This document shows positions 27,117 to 38,000 of a stretch of 52,403 nucleotides of DNA, piece after piece. A program made the translations under genes and the position numbers. Under the pieces are notes generated by a model. That model did no database searches. It saw nothing but the letters and a program-made list of their open reading frames with translations, and was not told the origin of the DNA. Numbering within the stretch: position 1 is the stretch's first letter; every line of letters begins with the position of its first letter. Source of the DNA: Hydrogenophaga sp. (GTDB lineage Bacteria > Pseudomonadota > Gammaproteobacteria > Burkholderiales > Burkholderiaceae_C); NCBI GenBank assembly GCA_030653975.1, contig JAURYH010000011.1:1-52403 (forward strand), given 5' to 3'.

Positions 27117-28106
27117 ATGAACATCAAGACCCTGCTTTCCCGCCGTGCCGCGATCGGCTCGGCCATTGCCCTGGCTTCGTTCGGCCTCGCCGCGCCCGCG
27201 ATGGCGCAGGCCTTTCCGACCAAGCCCTTGCGCATCGTGGTGCCGTTTGGTGCTGGTGGCGTCGGTGACCTCACGGCACGCATCGTCGCGGCCGAGATGA
27301 GCCAGTCGCTTGGCCAGCCGGTGCTCATCGAGAACCGTCCCGGTGCCGGTGGCGTGGTGGCGGCCGATACGGTGGCGCGCGCCGAGCCCGATGGCCACAT
27401 GCTGTTCCTCATGTCCAACGGCACGGCCGTCACGGCCGGTCTGTTCAAGAGCCTGCCCTACGACACGGTGAAGGACTTCACCCCGGTCTCCACGCTCGGC
27501 ACCTTTGATATCGCGGTGCTGGTGCCCACCGATTCGCCATTCAAGGCCCTGAGCGAACTGGTCGCCTTTGCCAAGGCCAACCCCAACCAGCTCAACATCG
27601 GCAGCATCAACATCGGCAGCACGCAGAACCTGGCGGCCGAGCTGTTCAAGAGTTCGGCCGACATCGATGCGCAGGTGGTGCCGTTCAATGGCACGCCGGC
27701 CCTGATCAGTGCGCTGCGTGGCAAGCAGGTGGACGTGGGCGTCGAGATCCTCGGCCCGGCGCTGTCGCAGATCAAGGCAGGGGCCTTCCGGGTCCTGGCG
27801 GTGACGGGCCAGAAACGCTCCACGGTGTTGCCCGAGGTGCCGACCGCGGTGGAACAGGGCGTCAAGGGCTTTGTGGCGTCTTCGTGGAACGCGCTGGCCG
27901 TGCCTTCCAGAACGCCGCGCGACGTGGTCGTCCGCCTGAACAGGGACATCAACGCCGCACTGGCCAAGCCCGAGTTGAAAAAGAAGCTGGCCGACCTCAG
28001 CATCGACGCCGATGGCAGCACGCCCGAACAAGCGGCGCAATTGCTCGCGTCGGACATCCAGCGCTGGAGCGCCGTGATCCAGCGCGCCAACATTCCCAAG
28101 CAATGA
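27117..28106 (+). CDS. Bug/TctC family periplasmic binding protein
   Basis: A 329-residue extracytoplasmic solute receptor of the Bug family, greatly expanded in Burkholderiales. It has a Tat-like or Sec signal peptide (SRRAAIGSAIALASFG, cleavage near APAMAQA) and the family start FPTKPLRIVVPFGAGGVGD, then ENRPGAGGVVAADTVA. These proteins usually feed tripartite tricarboxylate transporters, but many are orphans; no tctA/tctB genes are present here. The next gene overlaps or follows within 14 nt, implying co-transcription with the dehydrogenase and AEC carrier. Confidence 0.9.
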   Translation: MNIKTLLSRRAAIGSAIALASFGLAAPAMAQAFPTKPLRIVVPFGAGGVGDLTARIVAAEMSQSLGQPVLIENRPGAGGVVAADTVARAEPDGHMLFLMSNGTAVTAGLFKSLPYDTVKDFTPVSTLGTFDIAVLVPTDSPFKALSELVAFAKANPNQLNIGSINIGSTQNLAAELFKSSADIDAQVVPFNGTPALISALRGKQVDVGVEILGPALSQIKAGAFRVLAVTGQKRSTVLPEVPTAVEQGVKGFVASSWNALAVPSRTPRDVVVRLNRDINAALAKPELKKKLADLSIDADGSTPEQAAQLLASDIQRWSAVIQRANIPKQ

Positions 28107-28120
28107 GCCGGGAGCCAGCC

Positions 28121-29026
28121 ATGAACCCTCTGCGCATCGGCCTGATCGGCTACGGAGAGGTCGGCCGCATTTTCACGGCAGGGCTCAAGCCTGGGGCTGC
28201 CTGGAGCGGCGCCTGGGATGTCAAGTTCGCCGACCCGGCACAGTGCGGTGAACCGCTGGCTCATGCGGCCGCGGCCGGTGTGGTGGCCTGTGACAGCGTG
28301 GCCGCCCTCTGCGCCGAAGCCCATCTCGTGATCTCGGCCGTGACCGCGTCGAACACCTTGGCCGTGGCGCAGGCCGCAGCCGCCCACATCCGGCCCGGCA
28401 GTTTTTTCCTCGATCTCAACTCCGCCTCGCCCGGCACCAAGCAGCAGGCCGCGGCGCTGATCGAGGCGGCTGGCGCGCTCTACGTCGAAGCCGGCGTCAT
28501 GACCTCGGTGCCGCCCTACGGCATCCGCGTGCCCATGCTGCTGGGCGGTCCGCACGCAGCGCGCCTGCAGCTGGTGCTGGCCGCCCTGGGCATGGACACC
28601 CGGGTGGCGAGCGAGAAGCTGGGCGTGGCCTCGGCCACCAAGATGTGCCGCAGCGTCATGATCAAGGGGCTGGAGGCCCTGGTGCTGGAGAGCTATGCCA
28701 CCGCGCGCCACTACGGCGTCGAAGACGCCATGATCGCCACGCTGCAGGAGACCTTTCCCGGCATCGACTGGCAGAAACAGGGCAGCTATTTCTTCAGCCG
28801 TGTGGCGCAGCACGGCAAACGCCGCGCCGAAGAGATGCGCGAGGTGGCCAACACCGTGCGCGAGGCCGGCTTCGAGCCCTTCATGGCCGCGGCCATCGCC
28901 GAGAAACACGACTGGATGGCGGCACAGGCGCGCGCCGGACATTTCACCGGGCTGGGACAGAACCCGGCCTGGCAGGCCTTTGCCGACCGCCTGCTGGCGG
29001 CGCGCCCTGCCGCCAACGACGCATAA
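28121..29026 (+). CDS. NAD(P)-dependent oxidoreductase (6-phosphogluconate/3-hydroxyacid dehydrogenase-like)
   Basis: A 301-residue dehydrogenase. The N-terminal Rossmann domain begins IGLIGYGEVGRIF (GxGxxG). The C-terminal helical domain (about 190-270) is the DUF1932 type, with ATKMCRSVMIKGLEAL containing the Lys usually important in this superfamily. It probably oxidises or reduces a hydroxy or keto acid; substrate unknown. GGAG lies 6 nt before the ATG at 28121, which I prefer to an ATG at 28103 that overlaps the previous stop. It lies between a Bug receptor and an AEC carrier. Confidence 0.82.
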   Translation: MNPLRIGLIGYGEVGRIFTAGLKPGAAWSGAWDVKFADPAQCGEPLAHAAAAGVVACDSVAALCAEAHLVISAVTASNTLAVAQAAAAHIRPGSFFLDLNSASPGTKQQAAALIEAAGALYVEAGVMTSVPPYGIRVPMLLGGPHAARLQLVLAALGMDTRVASEKLGVASATKMCRSVMIKGLEALVLESYATARHYGVEDAMIATLQETFPGIDWQKQGSYFFSRVAQHGKRRAEEMREVANTVREAGFEPFMAAAIAEKHDWMAAQARAGHFTGLGQNPAWQAFADRLLAARPAANDA

Positions 29027-29040
29027 GGCCGCTTTCACCC

Positions 29041-30015
29041 ATGCTCGACATCCTGGCCATCACCGGCCCGATCTACCTCTGCATCGCGGCCGGCTACGCC
29101 AGCGTGCGCTGGAACCTGTTCACCAAGGCCGACATGCGCGTCTTCGGCAAGTTCGTGATCCAGATCGCGCTGCCCGCGCTGCTGTTCAACGCGCTGGCCT
29201 CGCGCCCACTCGGCGAGGTGGTGCACCCGGGCTATCTGCTGGCTTTCACCGCGGGTTCGCTGGCGCTGATCGGAGGTGCCCTGTGGTTTGCCCGCGGCGT
29301 GCAACGCAAGAGCCTGACAGAGAGCGCCTACGTGGCCATGGGCATGACCTGTTCCAACAGCGGCTATGTGGGCTACCCCGTGATGCTGCTGCTGTTCGGG
29401 CCTCTGGGCGGCGTGATCCTGGCGCTCAACCTGATCGTGGAAAACCTCATCAAGCTGCCGCTGCTGTTCGCGCTGGCCGATGCGGGCGCGCACGAGGGCG
29501 AGCGCCCCTCGTTGCTGCAGGCGCTGAAGCAGACCGGCGAACGCCTGGTGCGCAACCCCATGATCGTGGCCATCTTTGCCGGCTTCGTCGTGGCCCTGCT
29601 GGGCTGGCAGCTGCCCGCGGTGATCGCGCGCACCGTGAACCTGTTTGCTGCCGCGAGCAGCGGCATGGCGCTGTTCATCATCGGCGGCACGCTGGTGGGC
29701 CTGCAGGTCAAGGGCATGCGCCGCCAGGTCTCGCTGATCGCGGTGGGCAAGCTGCTGCTGCACCCGCTGGCGGTGTTCGCCGCCATCACCCTGTTGCCGC
29801 TGCTGGGCCTGCCGGTGGTCGAGGGCGATCTGCGCACCGCCGCGGTGCTCTCGGCCGCCATGCCCATGCTGGGCATCTACTCCCTCCTCGCTCAGCGCCA
29901 CGGTTTCGAGGGCTTCACCGCGGCGGCGCTGCTGGCGACCACGGCGGCTTCGTTTTTCACCCTCAGCGCGATCCTCTGGCTGATGCGCCACAGCGCCGGC
30001 TGGCTGGCGGGTTGA
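29041..30015 (+). CDS. AEC (auxin efflux carrier) family transporter
   Basis: A 324-residue membrane protein with about ten hydrophobic segments, the length and layout of bacterial AEC carriers such as malonate permease MdcF. The conserved NSGYVGYPVMLLLFGP lies in the first half, and the second half ends with LPMLGIYSLLAQRHGFE-like helices. It probably moves an organic acid anion. The start at 29041 is 14 nt behind the dehydrogenase, so the three genes from the Bug receptor on form one unit. It ends 3 nt before the convergent LysR gene. Confidence 0.86.
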   Translation: MLDILAITGPIYLCIAAGYASVRWNLFTKADMRVFGKFVIQIALPALLFNALASRPLGEVVHPGYLLAFTAGSLALIGGALWFARGVQRKSLTESAYVAMGMTCSNSGYVGYPVMLLLFGPLGGVILALNLIVENLIKLPLLFALADAGAHEGERPSLLQALKQTGERLVRNPMIVAIFAGFVVALLGWQLPAVIARTVNLFAAASSGMALFIIGGTLVGLQVKGMRRQVSLIAVGKLLLHPLAVFAAITLLPLLGLPVVEGDLRTAAVLSAAMPMLGIYSLLAQRHGFEGFTAAALLATTAASFFTLSAILWLMRHSAGWLAG

Positions 30016-30018
30016 GCT

Positions 30019-30927
30019 TCAAGCCGCCGAGTTGATGGCGTCCAGCGTCTGGCGGATCAGGGCCAGCGTGGTCTGTTGCGTGAGCGTGGCGGGGCGCAAC
30101 GAGCTGGTGGCCAGGCACAGGCGGGTGCGCAGCGGTGGCTGGATGGAGCGCGTGCGGTAGGCCGACGGCCGGATCGAGCTGGCCACCGCGTTGCGTGAAA
30201 GCAGGGCGGCGCCCGCGCCGTCGGCCACGAGGTCCAGGATGGCCGAAACCCCGTCGATCTCCAGCGCCACCCGCGGCCTGCAGCCGATGTTGGCCATCTC
30301 GGATTCCACATGCATGCGCAACGCGTTGGGCCGGCTCGGGATCACCAGCGGCAGTTGTGCCACCTCGGCCAGTGGAACGGGCGGGGGCGGCGGATCTTCG
30401 GCCAGTCCGGCCGGGCGCAACTGCACCAGCAGCAACTCTTCGTCCTGCAGCGGCGAGATGTCGATGTCCGGCGCGGGCTGGGCGTTGTAGAGCACGGCGA
30501 TGTCCAGCCGGCCGGTGATCAGCCATTCCTGCATGGTGGCCGACAGGCCTTCGCTGACGGACAGGCTGGCCTCCGGCAACTGGGCGCGAAAGGCGCGCGT
30601 GAGCGGCACGGTGAGCACGCGCGCCAGGCTGGGCGGCAGCCCGATCGCGACCCGCCCGGCGAGCGCACCGCGCACCCGGCCGAGCTCCTCGCGAGCCCGC
30701 TCCACCTGGTGCAGGATGCCGCGGCCGTGTTCCAGCAACAGCTTGCCGGCTTCGGTGGGTGTGGCGCCGCGGCCGTTGCGCACCAGCAGGTTCTGGCGCA
30801 GCTCCACCTCCAGCAGGCGCACCTGGCGCGACAGCGCGGGCTGCGCCACGTCCAGCGCGAGCGAGGCCTTGGTGAAACTGCCCAGCTCGGCGACGCGCAC
30901 AAAGTATTCGAGTTGTTTGAGGTCCAT
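30019..30927 (-). CDS. LysR family regulator of the pmd operon
   Basis: A 302-residue LysR regulator. The N-terminal helix-turn-helix is visible in LEYFVRVAELGSFTKASLAL followed by AQPALSRQVRLLEVELRQNL; the rest is the ligand-binding domain (about 90-300). It is divergent from pmdE, the standard arrangement for an activator of the adjacent operon; LigR plays this role for protocatechuate 4,5-cleavage genes in Sphingobium. The inducer is probably protocatechuate or a pathway intermediate. Function in pmd control is inferred from position only. Confidence 0.85.
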   Translation of the reverse strand: MDLKQLEYFVRVAELGSFTKASLALDVAQPALSRQVRLLEVELRQNLLVRNGRGATPTEAGKLLLEHGRGILHQVERAREELGRVRGALAGRVAIGLPPSLARVLTVPLTRAFRAQLPEASLSVSEGLSATMQEWLITGRLDIAVLYNAQPAPDIDISPLQDEELLLVQLRPAGLAEDPPPPPVPLAEVAQLPLVIPSRPNALRMHVESEMANIGCRPRVALEIDGVSAILDLVADGAGAALLSRNAVASSIRPSAYRTRSIQPPLRTRLCLATSSLRPATLTQQTTLALIRQTLDAINSAA

Positions 30928-30957
30928 GGCCTGCGATTTTGGGGAATAGCTCCATCA

Positions 30958-30978
30958 TAGATATAGTTTTTTGTTCTA
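30958..30978. promoter_or_regulatory. Candidate LysR site in the LysR-pmdE gap
   Basis: An AT-rich patch in a GC-rich region with TAGA-N13-TCTA, a weak dyad of roughly the LysR-box size, about 30 bp from the LysR start. A TTGACG hexamer at 31004-31009 could be a pmd -35, but no good -10 follows at normal spacing, as expected for an activator-dependent promoter. Confidence 0.35.
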
Positions 30979-31085
30979 GCTGTTAGCGCGCCGGGGGACT
31001 GGTTTGACGGTGTGGTGAAGTTCACAATCCGCCATCGACAGCCCCTGTTCGGCAAGGGCCGCAACCGCACCAGGAGATCTTCCGC

Positions 31086-32132
31086 ATGAGCCAGCAAAAA
31101 CCCCTCATCATCGATTGCCACGGCCACTACACCACGGCCCCCAAGGCGCTGGAGAACTGGCGCAACGCGCAGATCGCCGGTATCAAGGACCCGGCTTCGA
31201 TGCCGAAGGTGAGTGACCTGAAGATCAGCGACGACGAACTGATTGAGACCATCGAGGCCAACCAGCTGCGCCTGATGAAAGAGCGGGGCTCTGACCTCAC
31301 CATCTTCTCGCCACGCGCCAGCTTCATGGCGCACCACATCGGCGATTTCAACATCAGCGCCACCTGGGCCGCGATCTGCAACGAACTCTGCTACCGCGTG
31401 AGCCAGCTGTTCCCCGACCACTTCATTCCCGCCGCCATGCTGCCGCAGAGCCCGGGTGTGGACCCTGCGACCTGCATCCCCGAGCTGGAGAAGTGCGTCA
31501 AGGAATACGGCAACGTCGGCATCAACCTCAACCCCGATCCGTCGGGCGGCCACTGGACCAGCCCGCCGCTGACCGACAAGGCCTGGTACCCCATCTACGA
31601 AAAGATGGTCGAGCACGACATCCCAGCGATGATCCACGTCAGCACCAGCTGCAACGCCTGCTTCCACACCACCGGTGCGCACTACATCAATGCCGACACC
31701 ACGGCCTTCATGCAGCTGATCCAGGGTGATTTGTTCAAGGACTTCCCCACGCTCAAGTTCGTCATCCCGCACGGCGGCGGCGCCGCGCCTTACCACTGGG
31801 GCCGATACCGGGGTCTGGCGCAGGAGCTGAAGAAGCCATTGCTCAAGGACCACCTGCTGAACAACGTGTTCTTCGACACCTGTGTCTACCACCAGCCCGG
31901 CATCGATCTGCTGACCAAGGTGATCCCGGTGGACAACATCCTGTTTGCCTCGGAAATGATCGGCGCCGTGCGCGGCATCGACCCCGAGACCGGCCACTAC
32001 TACGACGACACCAAGCGCTACATCGAGGCGAGCACCATCGTCGTCGGCGATGACCGCTACAAAGTCTACGAAGGCAACGCGCGGCGCGTGTTTCCGCGCC
32101 TGGACGCTGCATTGAAAGCCAAAGGCCGCTGA
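31086..32132 (+). CDS. pmdE: 4-oxalomesaconate hydratase (PmdE/LigJ)
   Basis: A 348-residue amidohydrolase-fold enzyme that I recognise as the LigJ type. Metal ligands are in IIDCHGHY near the N terminus, with [19 protein letters not shown] in the middle and [17 protein letters not shown] after it. It hydrates oxalomesaconate to 4-carboxy-4-hydroxy-2-oxoadipate, the step before the final aldol cleavage. AGGAG precedes the ATG. It is the first gene of pmdEFDABC and is followed by a repeat-filled 110-nt gap. Confidence 0.92.
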   Translation: MSQQKPLIIDCHGHYTTAPKALENWRNAQIAGIKDPASMPKVSDLKISDDELIETIEANQLRLMKERGSDLTIFSPRASFMAHHIGDFNISATWAAICNELCYRVSQLFPDHFIPAAMLPQSPGVDPATCIPELEKCVKEYGNVGINLNPDPSGGHWTSPPLTDKAWYPIYEKMVEHDIPAMIHVSTSCNACFHTTGAHYINADTTAFMQLIQGDLFKDFPTLKFVIPHGGGAAPYHWGRYRGLAQELKKPLLKDHLLNNVFFDTCVYHQPGIDLLTKVIPVDNILFASEMIGAVRGIDPETGHYYDDTKRYIEASTIVVGDDRYKVYEGNARRVFPRLDAALKAKGR

Positions 32133-32137
32133 CTTGC

Positions 32138-32217
32138 TCCTTCCCCCTCTGGGGGAAGGCCGGGATGGGGGCATGGTGCAACGAGCCCCCACCCAACCCT
32201 CCCCCAGAGGGGGAGGG
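32138..32217. repeat. Paired inverted repeat units between pmdE and pmdF
   Basis: Two related units face each other: 32138-32171 with core CCCCCTCTGGGGGAAGG, and 32184-32217 with core CCCTCCCCCAGAGGGGGAGG. Each is a hairpin and together they form a larger inverted pair, as in REP/BIME elements. A related single unit lies at 36154-36188, after pmdC. Confidence 0.75.
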
Positions 32218-32242
32218 CTCCACACAAACCCAGGAGATCAAC

Positions 32243-32926
32243 ATGTACGAACTCGGCGTCGTTTACCGCAACATCACCCGTGCCGACCGTGCGGCGGCCG
32301 ACGGCCTGGCCGCGCTGGGCTCGGCCACCGTGCACGAGGCCATGGGCCGCGTCGGCCTGCTCAAGCCTTACATGCGCCCGATCCAGACGGGGGTGCAGGT
32401 GTCGGGCACGGCCATCACCGTGCTGCTGCAGCCCGGTGACAACTGGATGATGCACGTGGCGGCCGAGCAGATCCAGCCCGGCGACATCGTGGTCGCGGCC
32501 GTCACGGCCGAATGCAGCGACGGCTATTTCGGTGACCTGCTGGCCACCAGCTTCCAGGCGCGCGGCGCCCGCGGCCTGATCATCGACGCTGGCGTGCGCG
32601 ACGTGAAGACGCTCAAGGAAATGAACTTCCCGGTCTGGTCCAAGGCCATCTCTTCCAAGGGCACGATCAAGGCCACGCTGGGTTCGGTGAACATTCCCAT
32701 CGTCTGCGCCGGCATGCTGGTCACGCCCGGTGACGTGATCGTGGCCGACGACGACGGCGTGGTCTGCGTGCCGGCGGCGCGTGCGGTGGAAACGCTGGCG
32801 GCTGCGATCAAGCGCGAGAGCTTTGAGGGCGAGAAGCGCGACAAGCTGGCGTCGGGCATCCTGGGGCTGGACATGTACAAGATGCGTGAGCCGCTGGCCG
32901 CTGCGGGTTTGATCTACAAGGACTGA
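32243..32926 (+). CDS. pmdF: 4-carboxy-4-hydroxy-2-oxoadipate aldolase (PmdF/LigK)
   Basis: A 227-residue class II pyruvate aldolase of the RraA-like fold. It carries the pattern [11 protein letters not shown] at the N terminus, [21 protein letters not shown] and [12 protein letters not shown], the last holding the Arg-Asp pair that binds pyruvate and the metal. It cleaves 4-carboxy-4-hydroxy-2-oxoadipate to pyruvate and oxaloacetate, the last step of the pathway. Length equals known LigK/PmdF proteins. AGGAG precedes the ATG at 32243. The C terminus ends 9 nt before pmdD. Confidence 0.94.
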   Translation: MYELGVVYRNITRADRAAADGLAALGSATVHEAMGRVGLLKPYMRPIQTGVQVSGTAITVLLQPGDNWMMHVAAEQIQPGDIVVAAVTAECSDGYFGDLLATSFQARGARGLIIDAGVRDVKTLKEMNFPVWSKAISSKGTIKATLGSVNIPIVCAGMLVTPGDVIVADDDGVVCVPAARAVETLAAAIKRESFEGEKRDKLASGILGLDMYKMREPLAAAGLIYKD

Positions 32927-32935
32927 AAGAACACC

Positions 32936-33868
32936 ATGAGCAAACCCACTTCCGGTGACTTCACCAAAACCGCTGGCTGGATGGACTGGTACACCGGTCC
33001 GTCCAAACCCACCTTCAAGCTGCCCGCTGGCGCGGTGGACGCGCACTGCCACGTGTTCGGTCCGGGGGCCGAGTTCCCCTACGCGCCCGAGCGCAAGTAC
33101 ACGCCCTGCGACGCATCGAAGCACCAGCTGTACGCGTTGCGCGACCACCTGGGCTTCGCGCGCAACGTGGTGGTGCAGGCCACCTGCCACGGTGCCGACA
33201 ACCGCGCCATGGTGGACGCCTGCCTGTCGTCGGGCGGCAAGGCGCGTGGCGTGGCCACGGTCAAGCGAAGCATCACCGACGAAGAGCTGCAGGCCCTGCA
33301 CGCCGCCGGTGTGCGCGGTGTGCGCTTCAATTTCGTCAAGCGCCTGGTGGACTTCACGCCCAAGGACGAGCTGATGGAGATCGCCGGCCGCATCGCCAAA
33401 CTGGGCTGGCACGTGGTCATCTACTTCGAGGCGGTGGACCTGCCCGAACTGTGGGACTTCTTCACCGCGCTGCCCACCACCGTGGTGGTGGACCACATGG
33501 GCCGCCCGGACGTGTCGCTGCCGGTGGATGGCCCGCAGTTCGCGCTGTTCGAGAAGTTCATGCGCGAGCACCCCAACGTGTGGAGCAAGGTGAGCTGTCC
33601 CGAGCGCCTGAGCGTGACCGGTCCCAAGGCGCTGAACGGCGAGCAGAACGCGTACACCGACGTGATCCCGTTCGCGAAACGCATCGTCGAGCAGTTCCCC
33701 GACCGCGTGCTCTGGGGCACCGACTGGCCGCACCCCAACCTCAAGGACCACATGCCCGACGACGGCCTGCTGGTGGACTTCATCCCGCACATCGCACCGA
33801 CCGCCGAGCTGCAGCAGAAGCTGCTGGTGGACAACCCGATGCGTCTCTATTGGCCCGAGGAGGTCTGA
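32936..33868 (+). CDS. pmdD: 2-pyrone-4,6-dicarboxylate hydrolase (PmdD/LigI)
   Basis: A 310-residue amidohydrolase-superfamily lactonase of the LigI type. VDAHCHVFGP holds the HxH metal pair, VVVDHMGRPD a later His, and WGTDWPHPN the Asp that activates water. It opens the pyrone ring of 2-pyrone-4,6-dicarboxylate to oxalomesaconate. Start fits the family N terminus. It is followed after 1 nt by pmdA, so translation is tightly coupled. Confidence 0.94.
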   Translation: MSKPTSGDFTKTAGWMDWYTGPSKPTFKLPAGAVDAHCHVFGPGAEFPYAPERKYTPCDASKHQLYALRDHLGFARNVVVQATCHGADNRAMVDACLSSGGKARGVATVKRSITDEELQALHAAGVRGVRFNFVKRLVDFTPKDELMEIAGRIAKLGWHVVIYFEAVDLPELWDFFTALPTTVVVDHMGRPDVSLPVDGPQFALFEKFMREHPNVWSKVSCPERLSVTGPKALNGEQNAYTDVIPFAKRIVEQFPDRVLWGTDWPHPNLKDHMPDDGLLVDFIPHIAPTAELQQKLLVDNPMRLYWPEEV

Positions 33869-33869
33869 C

Positions 33870-35188
<1,319 letters not shown>

Positions 35189-35189
35189 C

Positions 35190-36143
35190 ATGACCATCAA
35201 AGTAGCCCTCGCCGGCGCCGGCGCCTTCGGCATCAAGCACCTGGACGGCATCAAGAACATAGACGGCGTTGAAGTGGTCTCGCTGATCAGCCGAGACCTC
35301 GACAAGACGAAGGAAGTGGCCGACAAGTACGGCATTCAGCACGTCACCACCGACCTCGCCGACAGCCTGGCGATGAAGGAAGTCGATGCCGTCATCCTCT
35401 GCACCCCGACGCAGATGCACGCCGAGCAGACGCTGGCCTGCCTGAAGGCCGGCAAACACGTGCAGGTGGAGATTCCCCTGGCCGACAACCTCAAGGGCGC
35501 CGAAGCCGTGGTGGCTCTGCAGAAGCAGACCGGCCTGGTCGCGATGTGCGGCCACACCCGCCGCTTCAACCCCAGCCACCAGTACGTGAACCAGAAGATC
35601 ACGGCCGGCGAATTCAACATCCAGCAGATGGATGTGCAGACCTACTTCTTCCGCCGCACCAACACCAACGCACTGGGCCAGGCGCGCAGCTGGACCGACC
35701 ACCTGCTGTGGCACCACGCCGCCCATACCGTGGACCTGTTCGCCTACCAGTGCAACAGCCCCATCGTGCAGGCCAACGCCATCCAGGGTCCGATCCACCC
35801 GGTGCTGGGCATCGCCATGGACATGAGCATCCAGCTGAAAGCCGCCAACGGCGCCATCTGCACGTTGAGCCTGAGCTTCAACAACGACGGCCCGCTCGGC
35901 ACCTTCTTCCGCTACATCGGCGACACCGCGACCTACATCGCGCGCTACGACGACCTGTTCACAGGCAAGGAAGAAAAGATCGACGTGTCGAAAGTGGCGG
36001 TCTCCATGAACGGCATCGAACTGCAAGACCGCGAGTTCTTCGCCGCGATCAAAGAGGGCCGAGAGCCGAACTCCAGCGTGGCCAAGGTGTTCAACTGCTA
36101 CCAGGTGCTGCACAACCTGGAACAGCAACTCGGCGCCGCCTGA
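35190..36143 (+). CDS. pmdC: 4-carboxy-2-hydroxymuconate-6-semialdehyde dehydrogenase (PmdC/LigC)
   Basis: A 317-residue Gfo/Idh/MocA-family dehydrogenase. The N-terminal Rossmann domain starts VALAGAGAFGIKHLDG (GxGxxG); the central LEIPLADNLKG-like VEIPLADNLKG and the MCGHTRRFNPSH segment are typical of LigC. It oxidises the hemiacetal form of the ring-cleavage product to 2-pyrone-4,6-dicarboxylate with NAD(P). Last gene of the operon, one base behind pmdB; a repeat unit follows. Confidence 0.94.
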   Translation: MTIKVALAGAGAFGIKHLDGIKNIDGVEVVSLISRDLDKTKEVADKYGIQHVTTDLADSLAMKEVDAVILCTPTQMHAEQTLACLKAGKHVQVEIPLADNLKGAEAVVALQKQTGLVAMCGHTRRFNPSHQYVNQKITAGEFNIQQMDVQTYFFRRTNTNALGQARSWTDHLLWHHAAHTVDLFAYQCNSPIVQANAIQGPIHPVLGIAMDMSIQLKAANGAICTLSLSFNNDGPLGTFFRYIGDTATYIARYDDLFTGKEEKIDVSKVAVSMNGIELQDREFFAAIKEGREPNSSVAKVFNCYQVLHNLEQQLGAA

Positions 36144-36153
36144 AGCGCATCTA

Positions 36154-36188
36154 CTCCCTCTCCCTCTGGGAGAGGGCAGGGGTGAGGG
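36154..36188. repeat. Intergenic hairpin repeat after pmdC
   Basis: The unit CCCTCTCCCTCTGGGAGAGG with the flank CAGGGGTGAGGG is a well-known kind of GC-rich proteobacterial repeat. It lies 10 nt after the pmdC stop and may shield the 3' end of the mRNA. It resembles the paired units at 32138-32217. Confidence 0.7.
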
Positions 36189-36287
36189 CTCTGTGCGCCT
36201 CACAAGCACAATAGACAATAGGGTCAGCACCATCGCAGCAACGCGTTGAATGGTCTGGCCTTTTTTCTTGATGCGAGGAACCCAGCA

Positions 36288-37286
36288 ATGCAACAACGCC
36301 AACTCGGCCCCTTCCAAGTCTCAGCCATCGGTCTGGGCTGCATGAACATCTGCCACGCCTACGGCGCCCCCGTTTCCGAACAGCAGGCCGAACGGGTGCT
36401 GCTGGCGGCGCTGGACGCGGGCGTCACCCACTTCGACACCGCGGCACTCTACGGCTTCGGTGCCAGCGAAACGCTGGTGGGCAAATACCTGTCCAAGCAC
36501 CGCTCGAAGTTCACCCTCGCGAGCAAGTGCGGCATGCAGGGCGTGCCCAACGCCGACGGCGTGAAGGTGCGCGTGATCGACGGTCGGCCCGAGACGATCA
36601 AGGCCACTTGCGATGCCGCGTTGAAGCGCCTGCAGACCGACGTGATCGACCTCTATTACCTGCACCGCTGGGACAAGCAGGTGCCCATCGAAGAGAGCGT
36701 GGGCGCGCTGGGAGACCTGGTGCGGGCCGGCAAGATCCGAAGCATCGGCCTCTCCGAGGTTTCGGCCCCCACCTTGCGCAAGGCGCACGCCGAACACCCC
36801 ATCGCGGCCTTGCAGACCGAATATTCACTGTGGACGCGCAACCCCGAGATCGCCGTGCTGCAGGCCTGTCGCGAACTGGGCGTGAGCTTCGTGGCCTTCA
36901 GCCCGGTGGCGCGCGGCTTCCTGTGCGGCGCGCTGGACGTGGGCGCCTTCGACGCCAAGGACATCCGCCGCAGCATGCCGCGCTTTGCGCCCGACCACTA
37001 CGCCGCCAACCTGAAGCTGCTGCCGACCTACAACGCCATCGCCGCCGAGCTGGGCTGCACGCCCTCGCAGCTGGCGATCGCCTGGCTGCTGCACCAGGGT
37101 GATGACATCCTGCCCATCCCCGGCACCACGAGCGTGGACCATCTGATGGACGACCTGGGCGCTGTCAACGTGACCCTCAGCGACGACGTGCTGGCCCGCC
37201 TGAACGCCCTCATCAACCAGCACACCGTGCGCGGCGACCGCTACAACGCGCAGGGCAGCAGCGAAGTGGACACCGAGGTGTTCTGA
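36288..37286 (+). CDS. Aldo/keto reductase
   Basis: A 332-residue NADPH-dependent aldo/keto reductase. All four catalytic residues are visible: Asp in HFDTAALYG, the Tyr in the same motif, Lys in LASKCG and His in YYLHRWD. The C-terminal cofactor stretch ILPIPGTTSVDHLMDD is also typical. GAGGAA lies before the ATG at 36288, which I prefer to an upstream Met at 36246. It could detoxify aromatic aldehydes from the neighbouring pathways, but this is a guess. The LysE gene follows after 3 nt. Confidence 0.9.
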   Translation: MQQRQLGPFQVSAIGLGCMNICHAYGAPVSEQQAERVLLAALDAGVTHFDTAALYGFGASETLVGKYLSKHRSKFTLASKCGMQGVPNADGVKVRVIDGRPETIKATCDAALKRLQTDVIDLYYLHRWDKQVPIEESVGALGDLVRAGKIRSIGLSEVSAPTLRKAHAEHPIAALQTEYSLWTRNPEIAVLQACRELGVSFVAFSPVARGFLCGALDVGAFDAKDIRRSMPRFAPDHYAANLKLLPTYNAIAAELGCTPSQLAIAWLLHQGDDILPIPGTTSVDHLMDDLGAVNVTLSDDVLARLNALINQHTVRGDRYNAQGSSEVDTEVF

Positions 37287-37289
37287 CCC

Positions 37290-37901
37290 ATGGCACTCGA
37301 CACCTGGCTGATCTACCTGCTCGCCGCCATCGGCCTCTCGCTTTCGCCAGGACCCAATGGCTTGCTGGCGCTGACCCATGGCGCGCTGCATGGGCGCAAC
37401 CGGGCCCTGTTCACGATCCTGGGCGGGGCGCTGGGCTTCGTGCTGGTGATTGCGCTGTCGATGTTCGGCATCGGTGCGCTGCTCAAGACGTCGGCCCACT
37501 GGCTCACCGCCATGAAGTGGATGGGCGGGGCCTATCTGGTCTGGCTGGGTATCCAGGTCTGGCGCGCACCGCCCGTGGGCGCCGAGCTGCACGCCGATGT
37601 CGGCCCGCGCAGCGGTGCTTCGCTGTTTCGCCAGGGCACGTTGTCGGCGCTCACCAACCCCAAGGCCGTGCTGTTCTTCGCGGCCTTTCTGCCCCAGTTC
37701 CTGGACCCAGCGCGCAGTCTGTTCACCCAGTTTCTGGTCATGGCGGGCACCTTCGCGGCCATCGAGATCGGCACCGAATGGCTGATCGCCAGCATGGCGC
37801 ACCGGGTGCGCCACTGGTTGCAACGCGCCGGTCGCCGTTTCAACCAGGCTTGTGGCGGCATCTTCGTGCTGATCGGAGCGGCGCTGCCGCTGCGGGGCTG
37901 A
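37290..37901 (+). CDS. LysE family exporter
   Basis: A 203-residue membrane protein with about six hydrophobic segments. The N-terminal AAIGLSLSPGPNGLLALTHG is the LysE/RhtB signature, and SALTNPKAVLFFAAFLPQF is the conserved middle segment. The family exports amino acids and similar small molecules. It appears co-transcribed with the aldo/keto reductase. Substrate unknown. Confidence 0.88.
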   Translation: MALDTWLIYLLAAIGLSLSPGPNGLLALTHGALHGRNRALFTILGGALGFVLVIALSMFGIGALLKTSAHWLTAMKWMGGAYLVWLGIQVWRAPPVGAELHADVGPRSGASLFRQGTLSALTNPKAVLFFAAFLPQFLDPARSLFTQFLVMAGTFAAIEIGTEWLIASMAHRVRHWLQRAGRRFNQACGGIFVLIGAALPLRG

Positions 37902-38000
37902 AACAAAACGAAAAGAACCGAAACCGCGCGGACACCCCACAGGCGCTGCCCGCCGGCACCATGACGGTCATGTTCAACAAGGTTCTGAAAGGACCCCGTC